Below, piece by piece: positions 1-6,982 of a stretch of 27,719 bases of DNA. A program made the translations under genes and the position numbers. How positions within the stretch are numbered: position 1 is the first letter of the stretch; the number at the start of each line of letters is the position of its first letter. Source of the DNA: Candidatus Atribacteria bacterium (GTDB taxonomy: Bacteria > Atribacterota > Phoenicimicrobiia > Phoenicimicrobiales > Phoenicimicrobiaceae); assembly GCA_003513845.1 (NCBI GenBank), contig DOTB01000070.1:1-27719 (forward strand), written 5' to 3'. The notes under the pieces were generated by a model. It did not search any database and was not told where the DNA came from. It saw only the letters and a list, made by a program, of their open reading frames with translations.

Positions 1-21
1 TAACTCCTTTCTTAATTAAAT
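1..21 (-). promoter_or_regulatory. Ribosome binding site of a gene beyond the left edge
   Basis: On the minus strand the bases following the stop of the reactivation-domain gene contain AAGAAAGGAGTTA, a strong Shine-Dalgarno sequence that ends at the window edge. The start codon would lie a few bases outside the window. The methionine operon therefore continues. The protein itself cannot be seen; a homocysteine S-methyltransferase would be the logical missing part. Confidence 0.55.
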
Positions 22-711
22 TTAAAATCTATATTTACAGGACTTAAACTGACAGTTTTTACAATCATTATCATCCCTAAAAGATTTATCTATTTTTTTA
101 CCTACTCCAATCACCCAGGATAAAGATTTTTGAGGTAACATCATATATCTTTTAGTTAATATTACTCCAATTTCATCTGCAGGTATAATTTCAAAAATAA
201 TTTTTTGTTGAGATATATTCCACCCACTATAACCGGGAGAAAAATGCCTACTTGTTTTGGAACCTTGCTCTATTGCTTCCTGACACGCCAAACTTCTAAC
301 TTTCCGACTAAAATCTTCGACCGCTACAGTCCCTACTGCATCCAGAGCCAATGCCCGAGGATACTCTCCCTGAGAGAACAATTCCGAAACCTTCTCCTCC
401 AATGAACTTCCTATAGTAACTACTCCTACAAGCAAATAAGTTGCACCATTTAATTGTTTAATTATAGATTTACTAAATCTAAAAATATGACTACCATCTA
501 ATTTAATCTCTTCTTCTGATAAAAAACTATTAATTTTATGCCAACAATAAATTCCTTGAGGTTTGAAAAGGGTATATCCTCGATTAATTTCCTCTTCAGT
601 AATTTGCAAAATATTTTGGTTAGGGATTTTAACCTTCTTTGTACTATATCCCTGGTATTGTAATACTTTTTCTCTGTCTATATTTAATTTTATATCTTTT
701 ATTATCTTCAT
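22..711 (-). CDS. Stand-alone methionine synthase reactivation-domain protein (TM0269-like)
   Basis: This 229-residue protein resembles the free-standing B12-dependent methionine synthase activation domain known from Thermotoga TM0269, about 207 residues. In MetH that domain binds S-adenosylmethionine and helps reductively remethylate inactive cob(II)alamin. Seen here are the domain-like central segment with GIYCWHKINSF (about residues 53-63), the glycine-rich stretch LLVGVVTIGSSLEEK, and FSPGYSGWNISQQ, which resembles the substrate-binding region of MetH activation domains. The C-terminus carries a cysteine cluster, CKNCQFKSCKYRF, which could hold a metal or Fe-S centre and is not part of E. 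coli MetH. It is the fourth gene after the corrinoid protein, the methyltransferase and MetF, which supports a role in reactivating that corrinoid protein. The role is inferred; family assignment is fairly secure. Confidence 0.75.
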   Translation of the reverse strand: MKIIKDIKLNIDREKVLQYQGYSTKKVKIPNQNILQITEEEINRGYTLFKPQGIYCWHKINSFLSEEEIKLDGSHIFRFSKSIIKQLNGATYLLVGVVTIGSSLEEKVSELFSQGEYPRALALDAVGTVAVEDFSRKVRSLACQEAIEQGSKTSRHFSPGYSGWNISQQKIIFEIIPADEIGVILTKRYMMLPQKSLSWVIGVGKKIDKSFRDDNDCKNCQFKSCKYRF

Positions 712-766
712 ATCTATTATCTTCTTTATCTTGATTAGTTAGGGGTTATATAACAAATACTAACGA

Positions 767-1651
767 CTATTTACTATTCACTAACGACTGATTTAATAAA
801 CTGCAGACTAATTCCATATCTCGTAAAGGGAAAATATGAATTCCTGCTACTTCCTTTAGTTTGCATATCTTATTAATAATTTCTCGAGCTATCTTTATCC
901 CTTCTTTTACATCCTTCCCCTTCATCCTCTCCTGCAGTTTATAAGGGATAAAAATTCCGGGTAAATTATTATTTATATATTCAACCATTTTATAACTCTT
1001 CAGGGGCATAATTCCAATGATTTTAGGGATATTAATATGAGAGGTAAGTTTTAAAAATTTCTTTAATAGTTCTACATCATAAATAGGTTGGGTTTGAATA
1101 AAGTTAATCCCTGAAGATACTTTTTCCTCGAATTTCTCTATCTCCTTCTTTAGATTTGAAGCAGTAGGATTAACCGCTGCCCCCACGAAAAAATCTGTTC
1201 TATCCTTAAGCTCTCCACCCAAGTACTTATATCCATTATTTAAACTATTTACCATCTTTATCAATCCTATAGAATCTACATCGTAAACACCGGTTATCTT
1301 AACATAGTCACCCATATCAGGAGGGTCTCCAGTTAAAGCTAAAATATTCCTTACCCCTAAAGCCGCTGCCCCTAAAAGCTCTGCCTGCAAGCCTAATAAA
1401 TTTCTATCCCGACAAGTTATATGAAAGATTGTTTCTAACCCGATTTTTTCCTGAATAATATGAGAAAGAGCAATAGGACTCATTCTTAACTTAGCTAAAG
1501 GACAATCAGTAACATTTACCGCATCTACTATTTTTCTAAAATCAGTACCATTTACTTCTCTTAAAATTTTATCTATGTTTAAAGTCTGAGGGGGATCTAA
1601 CTCCACCGTTACTACAAATTTATTTGCTGCTAATTTTTCTCTTAAATTCAT
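767..1651 (-). CDS. metF: Methylenetetrahydrofolate reductase
   Basis: The 294-residue protein is a TIM-barrel flavoprotein of the MetF family, which reduces 5,10-methylene-THF to 5-methyl-THF. Recognisable blocks are the N-terminal TVELDPPQT strand, VDAVNVTDCPLA, FHITCRDRNLLGLQAELLGAAALG with NILALTGDPP (flavin/folate region, about residues 75-110), and FIQTQPIYD near residue 187, a conserved folate-binding element of the family. Length matches bacterial MetF. It lies just downstream of the methyl-THF methyltransferase and just upstream of the MetH reactivation domain, so its product would feed the corrinoid methyl transfer. The ribosome binding site before the ATG is weak and rather distant (AAAGG about 13 nt upstream). 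The physiological electron donor is not evident. Confidence 0.9.
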   Translation of the reverse strand: MNLREKLAANKFVVTVELDPPQTLNIDKILREVNGTDFRKIVDAVNVTDCPLAKLRMSPIALSHIIQEKIGLETIFHITCRDRNLLGLQAELLGAAALGVRNILALTGDPPDMGDYVKITGVYDVDSIGLIKMVNSLNNGYKYLGGELKDRTDFFVGAAVNPTASNLKKEIEKFEEKVSSGINFIQTQPIYDVELLKKFLKLTSHINIPKIIGIMPLKSYKMVEYINNNLPGIFIPYKLQERMKGKDVKEGIKIAREIINKICKLKEVAGIHIFPLRDMELVCSLLNQSLVNSK

Positions 1652-1711
1652 TTTTTTATGTATACCTTTCTTGGTAAAATGAAACAGAGAACCTTCCTCT
1701 GTTTCATTTCA

Positions 1712-2518
1712 TTATAATCTACCTTCTCGGAAGGCTTTAAGATATTGTTTGCAAAATTTGTCTTTACCTAATAAAAGGTCAGTTGCTTTAATTAAGGCCA
1801 TTAAATTTTTATCTGTAGAATCTAGAATTACTGCATCAAGACCAAAAACCATAGCCAAAACCACAAAACTTTGATTAAGTAACCTTCTTTCTGGTAAACC
1901 ATAAGAAATATTACTTAACCCTATAATTGTTTTAACTTGAGGATAGGAATCCTTAACTCTCTTCAAAGTTTCCAGAACAATATTGGCATTTTGAATATTT
2001 GTACTAACTGGCAAAGTCAAAGGATCAATATATATTTCTTCGATAAAGATTCCTTCGTCGGTAAGTTTCTTGACTAATTCATCAGCAATTTTAAATCTCT
2101 CTTTAGAATCGTGAGAGATGCCCTCTTCTCTCATAGTAAGGGCTACTACTGAACATTGATATTTTTTAACTAAAGGTAAAATTAATTCCAGCCTTTCTCT
2201 CTCCGCGGTTACCGAGTTAATTAAAGCTTTCCCCTTGTCCCAATTATAAACTTCTAACCCAGCCTTTATCGCTTCATAGTTAGGACTATCAATACATAAA
2301 GGGACATCCACTGCTTCTTGAACCGTCCTTACTAGCCATTGCATATTTTCTGGTTCATTTTTCCTAATTGTTCCAATATTTAAATCCAACATTTGGGCTC
2401 CACATTCTACCTGTTTTCGAGCCAGTTCTCGAATAAATTCTGTATTTTTGTTTTCCACCATCTCTTTAATACTTTTTCGGCTGGAATTTATCTTCTCTCC
2501 AATAATCAACATTTTCAT
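1712..2518 (-). CDS. Methyltetrahydrofolate:corrinoid methyltransferase (pterin-binding domain)
   Basis: This 268-residue protein is a single pterin-binding TIM barrel like AcsE and the folate domain of MetH. It would move the methyl group of 5-methyl-THF to Co(I) of a corrinoid protein. Visible family motifs are IIGEKINSSRKSI at the N-terminus, CGAQMLDLNIG (about residues 39-49), PLCIDSPNYEAI, KALINSVTAERERLE, YIDPLTLPVST and GLSNISYGLPERRLLN. The asparagine of GLSN corresponds to the residue that hydrogen-bonds the pterin in AcsE. The gene starts 12 nt after the corrinoid protein gene. A second ATG two codons in (start 2512) has better spacing from AAGGAG and may be the true start. No CO dehydrogenase/acetyl-CoA synthase genes are present here, so the context favours methionine synthesis over acetogenesis, though that is inference. 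Confidence 0.85.
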   Translation of the reverse strand: MKMLIIGEKINSSRKSIKEMVENKNTEFIRELARKQVECGAQMLDLNIGTIRKNEPENMQWLVRTVQEAVDVPLCIDSPNYEAIKAGLEVYNWDKGKALINSVTAERERLELILPLVKKYQCSVVALTMREEGISHDSKERFKIADELVKKLTDEGIFIEEIYIDPLTLPVSTNIQNANIVLETLKRVKDSYPQVKTIIGLSNISYGLPERRLLNQSFVVLAMVFGLDAVILDSTDKNLMALIKATDLLLGKDKFCKQYLKAFREGRL

Positions 2519-2530
2519 TTTCTCCTTAAA

Positions 2531-3169
2531 CTATGTATTATTTATTAGCTCTCTGGCTTTATCTACTGCCGAGGCAGCATCGGGAGCATATCCCTCTGCT
2601 CCAATTTCATCGGCAAATTCTTGAGTAACTGGAGCCCCTCCTATCATTACTTTAACCCTGTCTCTAAAACCTTCTCTTTTTAACGTATTTATCACCTCTG
2701 CCATCCCCACCATCGTAGTAGTTAATAAAGCAGATATACCTACGATATCAGGTTTATGTTCTTGTGTAGCCCTTAAAAATTTTTCAGGGGAAACATCAAT
2801 CCCTAAATCTACAACTTCAAATCCCCCTCCTTTTAGCATCATAGCTACTAAATTTTTACCGATATCATGCAAATCACCCTTAACAGTTCCGATTATTACT
2901 TTACCCCTCGCCTTTACTCCACTTTTAACTAACGTGGGTTGAAGTAATTCTAAACCTCCATACATAGCCTGAGAAGCTAATAACACTTCGGGAAGGAAAA
3001 TTTCATTATTTTTGAATTTTTCCCCGACAACATCCATCCCTTTAATTAAACCTTGTTCCAAAATTTCCCTGGGCTCTACCTCTTCTCTTAAGGCCATCTG
3101 GGTAAGTTCTTTTACTTTTAAAACATCGCCGTGGAATAAAGCCTCTGATAATTCCTTTAACTCTACCAT
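2531..3169 (-). CDS. Corrinoid (cobalamin-binding) methyltransferase shuttle protein
   Basis: The 212-residue protein has the two-part build of MtbC/MttC-type corrinoid proteins and of the MetH B12 module. A helical cap domain spans about residues 1-85. A Rossmann-like B12-binding domain spans about residues 88-212. The lower-ligand signature is DLHDIGKN: D99, H101 and G104 form the D-x-H-x-x-G motif whose histidine coordinates cobalt in base-off/His-on cobalamin. Further family blocks are GISALLTTTM and IGGAPVTQEFADEIGA. The neighbours supply the methyl donor enzyme, MetF and a reactivation domain, so this is the likely methyl carrier. The final acceptor is not encoded inside the window; homocysteine is the best guess from context. 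Confidence 0.9.
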   Translation of the reverse strand: MVELKELSEALFHGDVLKVKELTQMALREEVEPREILEQGLIKGMDVVGEKFKNNEIFLPEVLLASQAMYGGLELLQPTLVKSGVKARGKVIIGTVKGDLHDIGKNLVAMMLKGGGFEVVDLGIDVSPEKFLRATQEHKPDIVGISALLTTTMVGMAEVINTLKREGFRDRVKVMIGGAPVTQEFADEIGAEGYAPDAASAVDKARELINNT

Positions 3170-3192
3170 AAATCGTCTCCTTATTCTCTTAT

Positions 3193-3219
3193 TAGTCGAT
3201 AGTGAATAGTCGTTAGTCG
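3193..3219. repeat. 27-nt dispersed repeat, copy 1
   Basis: This stretch is the exact reverse complement of 8789-8815. It is built from runs of CGACTA, for example CGACTATTCACTATCGACTA. A related but less exact version lies around 766-793. It sits in the gap between proC and the corrinoid gene. No coding or promoter function is apparent. Confidence 0.6.
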
Positions 3220-3367
3220 CTAGTTTAAAACTTAAAACGTTTTGTATAAAGTATTTCTTTTGAAGTAGAAGTTTTTTAATTTATCTGGTCTATTTTTGTT
3301 GCGAGTTAGATAAATTTAAACTCTACGAAAAAAGTAAATTGCTATAAAATCAAACTAAATCTCTTTT

Positions 3368-4183
3368 TTATCGAGAAATTTCCTTAGATTTTTCAGTAGC
3401 TCGACTGACTGCTTTAATAAGAGTTACTCTTATTCCCCCATCTTCTAATTCCATCAATCCATCTACCGTAACCCCCGCCGGAGTAGTTACCGCATCCTTT
3501 AATAAGGCAGGATGCATCCCAGTTTCTAATACCATTTTTGCCGCACCTAACAAAGTTTGGGCACTTAATTTTTGAGCTAATTCTCGGGGTAAACCCATTC
3601 TAACTCCTCCTTCAGTTAGAGACTCAATAATTATATAAGTATAAGCTGGACCACTACCTGATAAAGCGGTAACTACATCCATTAACTCTTCTCGTTGAAT
3701 GACTTCTACCAACCCTACTGCTCCAAAGATATCTAAAGCCATATGAATATGACTTTTATCAACATATCTTCCGGGGCAAAGAACAGTCATCCCCTCATTA
3801 ATTAAAGCTGGGGTATTGGGCATAGCCCTGATTACCGAAATATTCTTTTCCAAACATTCTTCTATAAATTTGGTACTAGTAGCTGCAGCAATAGATATTA
3901 TTAACTGTCTTTCTGTAACCACCTCTTTAATTTCAGTAATTACCCTCTTTATCATTTGAGGTTTAATAGCCAGAATAATTATATCTTTTCCTAAAACCAT
4001 TTCTTTATTATCAATATAAGTCCTAATATCATATTTTTTACTTATCTCTTTTGCATGTTCTTCTTGAGCAGTACTACCGCTTAAATTTTCTTTCTTTACT
4101 AAATTATTTTTAATCATACTATTAAGCAGAGTCTCCCCCATCTTACCCACACCTATTATAGCAACTTTTTTATTGGTAAACAT
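3368..4183 (-). CDS. proC: Pyrroline-5-carboxylate reductase
   Basis: ProC catalyses the last step of proline synthesis, reduction of 1-pyrroline-5-carboxylate with NAD(P)H. The sequence begins with a Rossmann fold (VAIIGVGKMGETLL) and carries DIIILAIKPQ, the VIRAMPNTPALINEGMTVL segment and the signature VTALSGSGPAYTYIIIESL followed by GGVRMGLPRELA. The C-terminal domain contains TTPAGVTVDGL, as in characterised ProC. The ATG at 4183 gives 271 residues and lies 8 nt after GAGGAG. The upstream in-frame GTG at 4192 abuts that Shine-Dalgarno and is unlikely to be used. The gene is about 24 nt downstream of the UPF0280 gene and probably shares its transcript, an odd companion for sulfur amino-acid genes. 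Confidence 0.94.
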   Translation of the reverse strand: MFTNKKVAIIGVGKMGETLLNSMIKNNLVKKENLSGSTAQEEHAKEISKKYDIRTYIDNKEMVLGKDIIILAIKPQMIKRVITEIKEVVTERQLIISIAAATSTKFIEECLEKNISVIRAMPNTPALINEGMTVLCPGRYVDKSHIHMALDIFGAVGLVEVIQREELMDVVTALSGSGPAYTYIIIESLTEGGVRMGLPRELAQKLSAQTLLGAAKMVLETGMHPALLKDAVTTPAGVTVDGLMELEDGGIRVTLIKAVSRATEKSKEISR

Positions 4184-4207
4184 TCCACTCACTCCTCTTT
4201 TATTTTA

Positions 4208-4957
4208 TTATATTGTGATAAAATCAACATCTCCCCAGATACCTATTTTATCATCTTTTATAATTACTACGCCCTTTATTCCTTTTATTGTTTGAGCATA
4301 AATTAATCCCTTATCTATATCTTTTTTAGTTTTTATTATATTACCTATTGCAGTAGCAGCAGCATCAGATAGTAAAACAGAGTCAGAAATCACCGTAACT
4401 GCATCTGCTTTACCAAAACTTAGAGAGGGCCCTACTGTTCCAGAAGAAGTGCAGATTCCCCTATAATTCTTTTGCGTCTGTATCTTTAAAATAATTCTCT
4501 GGCTTAAAGGGGACTCTCCGGCAAAGATACTTACTTTTCTTATCTGATTACTCTTTATAAAGATATCCCCACCATTTTCTATAATGACTTCGGTAGAGTA
4601 ATTTAAAAGTTCCTTCCCTACAAATTCAGCTATTGCTCCTGCCACTACAGCCATAGGTCCAACTCCGCACTGGCTTGCGGCTTCAATCATAGATTTAATT
4701 ATTTTAGGGGCATTAGCATCTTGCGGATATGGTAAAAGAGTATTTTTAAATAAAGGGTAACTATTAATATAATTTTCTATCTGCCTTCTAAATTTTACCA
4801 AAACTTGTTGGGCATAGAAACTTAAATCTTGATTTACCCTTATATACAAATCACTTTCTGCTTCTTTTACTTGAAAAGAGACTAGGTCTTTGTCTTTAAT
4901 TAAATTACGATAAACCCTTTCTTTATATTCTATTTTATTAGTCAGTGGAAAAATCAT
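4208..4957 (-). CDS. UPF0280 / COG2122 ApbE-like protein, linked to sulfide assimilation
   Basis: The 249-residue protein belongs to UPF0280 (COG2122), a family with an ApbE-like fold. Visible blocks are the N-terminal YKERVYRNLIKDKDLVSFQV, GVGPMAVVAGAIAEFVG (about residues 98-114), VIIENGGDIFIKS, GICTSSGTVGPSLSFGKADAV and VLLSDAAATAIGN. As I recall the literature, its Methanosarcina homologue MA1715 is needed for efficient sulfide assimilation and acts with the DUF39 and NIL-ferredoxin proteins. Homologues of both lie directly upstream here. The start has a good ribosome binding site, AAAGGGGAAG, 2 nt before the ATG. The exact reaction is not established; placement in homocysteine synthesis rests on the neighbours and on the methanogen work. 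Confidence 0.8.
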   Translation of the reverse strand: MIFPLTNKIEYKERVYRNLIKDKDLVSFQVKEAESDLYIRVNQDLSFYAQQVLVKFRRQIENYINSYPLFKNTLLPYPQDANAPKIIKSMIEAASQCGVGPMAVVAGAIAEFVGKELLNYSTEVIIENGGDIFIKSNQIRKVSIFAGESPLSQRIILKIQTQKNYRGICTSSGTVGPSLSFGKADAVTVISDSVLLSDAAATAIGNIIKTKKDIDKGLIYAQTIKGIKGVVIIKDDKIGIWGDVDFITI

Positions 4958-4983
4958 TGCTTCCCCTTTCTACCATTCTTATT

Positions 4984-5038
4984 CAAGTTACTACCCCCTC
5001 CCTGCCATCCCCCTTGAAGGGGAGAGTTTGGGTAGGGG
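4984..5038. repeat. G/C-rich intergenic palindrome
   Basis: The gap between the ferredoxin and UPF0280 genes contains CCCCCTTGAAGGGG followed by GAGTTTGGGTAGGGG. This is a hairpin-forming, G/C-rich block in an AT-rich background. It resembles short repetitive extragenic palindromes. No second copy was recognised in the window, so its repeat status is inferred. Confidence 0.4.
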
Positions 5039-5043
5039 TTACT

Positions 5044-5451
5044 TCAAAAGGTAACTTTGATTGCCCCTAATGGACAAGCCTCTACACAGTTACCACAGAC
5101 TATGCATTTCTCATAATCGAATTTCAATTTATAAGTTACTTTATCTAAGGACAACACTCCGGTCGAGCAGATAGAAACACAAGCCCCACAATCAACACAT
5201 TTCTTCTCATCCCATAATACCTCTTGCTCCAAAAGTTCAACTTGCACACCTATTTGTCTGACAAAGTCTAACCCTTCTTTTATCTGCTTTTCATCCCCTT
5301 TAAGTTCTAAAACTAACTTTCCCCCTAAACTTGGCTTAAATTTTGCCTGCAAAATATTTACCCATAGGTCGTACTTTTTTATCAGTTGATAGGTTACTGG
5401 TCTTTCTACGTTTTCAGAAGAGAAAGTAAATATCACTTTCTTTTTCAACAT
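5044..5451 (-). CDS. NIL-domain two-cluster ferredoxin of homocysteine synthesis
   Basis: This 135-residue protein has an N-terminal NIL domain (about residues 3-78), a small ligand-binding-like fold also found in methionine ABC transporter ATPases. A two-cluster ferredoxin domain follows. The cluster cysteines are C85, C88, C91, C95 and C116, C119, C122, C126, both in C-x2-C-x2-C-x3-C spacing. In the first cluster the usual proline after the fourth cysteine is replaced by Ser. The protein matches the architecture of Methanosarcina MA1822, which works with the DUF39 protein MA1821 in homocysteine formation. Here the DUF39 gene is the next one upstream. It presumably supplies electrons for reductive sulfur transfer, which is inference. 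Confidence 0.85.
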   Translation of the reverse strand: MLKKKVIFTFSSENVERPVTYQLIKKYDLWVNILQAKFKPSLGGKLVLELKGDEKQIKEGLDFVRQIGVQVELLEQEVLWDEKKCVDCGACVSICSTGVLSLDKVTYKLKFDYEKCIVCGNCVEACPLGAIKVTF

Positions 5452-5614
5452 TTAAATCATCCCTTTAAACTTATTATTTTAGAGATTTTAATTTCCAAAT
5501 ATACTATGGTTATTTCCTAAAAAGCCAAAAAATATTTTTAACAAATTATACATATAGTGCCTTGCAGATAATGTTACAGTAAATTATGACTTTTTGGTTA
5601 TAGTTATAATGTGT

Positions 5615-5634
5615 GGGCACGATACATCGTGCCC
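5615..5634. repeat. REP-like perfect palindrome
   Basis: GGGCACGAT and ATCGTGCCC form a 9-bp perfect inverted repeat around a 2-nt loop. It is followed by CCTACATTA and then by TCATTCCCGCGAAAGAGGGA. Together they look like repetitive extragenic palindromic elements in the 270-nt gap between the DUF39 and ferredoxin genes. There is no U-run on either side, so an ordinary terminator is unlikely. Confidence 0.55.
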
Positions 5635-5722
5635 CTACATTACTGCTTTGTCATTCCCGCGAAAGAGGGAATCCAAATTAACAAATTTATTTACTTTTGG
5701 GGTTGTAATCACTTAACTATTT

Positions 5723-6883
5723 CTATCGAATTTCTAATAAAGGCTTAAATTCTCTTTCTTTAGGAAATTTTTGGATGGGTTCTTGTAATAAAAACTCACC
5801 TTTTAATATCTTTTCCTTTAATTTCTGGGCAATTTCCCGGGCTTTTGCATAACTGGAAAGAGGAGAGGTAGGGACATCTTTCCCTCGAACTCTAATCCTC
5901 CCCTCTCTCAATTGTTTATAATTAACCCAGCCTAAAGAAGGTCTATTTAAACGAGGAAAACTATAATCAACTATCTCAGTATATATATCCTCATCTTTCA
6001 CTGCAACATATTTCATCACCTCACTATTTAAGATAGGGATGGGAACACCTATGCCCACTAATAAACTCACTCCATATCCTTTAAAAATTGCTGCCCGAAT
6101 ATAGTCTGGGCTCATCTCTTTTAAATCCCCAATTACCGCTAAAGTGCCTCCTCTGTAAACTGTTTTTCCATCATCTGTTTTCAAAGACATAGGACAAAAC
6201 TGTGTCCCTTCCCAAACAACATAACCTTGTGCTCCCCCTAAAAAGATACGAGTTCCAACGCCAATAGTTATAAATTTCGGGTCATTAAGTAAAGGGCTCA
6301 ATTGACCACTAGTGCAGTAATTTGCATTACCCATTTTGGGGAGTAATATTCCCATATAAGTATATATTTTTCGGTCAGAAGTATTAATCGCAACATTATA
6401 ATTTTGATAACTATTACGAGGATTAAATAAAACTGCCTGATTTATACTCTCTTTAGTAATATGAGTCTCTATTTCCCGTCGCGGATAACAATCAGTACCG
6501 TTAGATAGAGCTCTTAATTTAATCTCTCTCCCAGAAATCAAATCTTCAATTACGTGAGCTCCCCCATATTCCATCCCCCTACTCTCAGAAATTTGAGTAG
6601 CTCCTATATAAGCATCTACTGCTGCTAATCCTGCATAAGCCTCCACATCATTTAACCATACCTTTTGCATTCTAATGGGAGGATCGCTATGCCCAAAATT
6701 TATTATTGCTCCCGAAGAACACATTGGTCCAAAAGTACCAGTAGTAACCACATCAATTTCTTCTGCAGCTTTTTCTACACCCTTTTCTTCAACTATAGGA
6801 ATAATTTCTTCTGCAGTTACCACTACAGCTTCGCCTTTTTTAATTTTTTTATTTATTTCCTCATAAGTTTTCTTTATAGTCAT
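5723..6883 (-). CDS. DUF39 homocysteine biosynthesis protein (MA1821-like)
   Basis: The 386-residue protein is a DUF39 family member. Homologues in methanogens and other anaerobes make homocysteine from aspartate semialdehyde and a sulfide source, without O-acylhomoserine. Two family cysteines are visible: C55 in FGPMCSSGA and C132 in GTDCYPRRE. These match the pair I recall as important in Methanosarcina MA1821 (Cys54 and Cys131). Other conserved blocks are IRMQKVWLNDVEAYAGLAAVDAYIGATQ, MGNANYCTSGQLSPLLND, GTRIFLGGAQGYV and GVGIPIPILN-like text near residue 280. The CBS-domain pair present at the C-terminus of MA1821 is absent. The gene lies 99 nt downstream of the citramalate synthase and upstream of its ferredoxin partner. 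Confidence 0.88.
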   Translation of the reverse strand: MTIKKTYEEINKKIKKGEAVVVTAEEIIPIVEEKGVEKAAEEIDVVTTGTFGPMCSSGAIINFGHSDPPIRMQKVWLNDVEAYAGLAAVDAYIGATQISESRGMEYGGAHVIEDLISGREIKLRALSNGTDCYPRREIETHITKESINQAVLFNPRNSYQNYNVAINTSDRKIYTYMGILLPKMGNANYCTSGQLSPLLNDPKFITIGVGTRIFLGGAQGYVVWEGTQFCPMSLKTDDGKTVYRGGTLAVIGDLKEMSPDYIRAAIFKGYGVSLLVGIGVPIPILNSEVMKYVAVKDEDIYTEIVDYSFPRLNRPSLGWVNYKQLREGRIRVRGKDVPTSPLSSYAKAREIAQKLKEKILKGEFLLQEPIQKFPKEREFKPLLEIR

Positions 6884-6982
6884 AAAAATAGTCCCCCAAA
6901 CAATTATAATGTTGAATAATGAACAAGATTGTCAGGGGAGTAAACTTCCTCTTAACCCCCCCCTCTACATATTTTACTATCT

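Noticed and set aside
5615..5634. Palindrome considered as a terminator of the DUF39 gene
   Set aside because: Strong stem but no U-run on the transcribed strand and only a 2-nt loop; a REP-like element is more likely.
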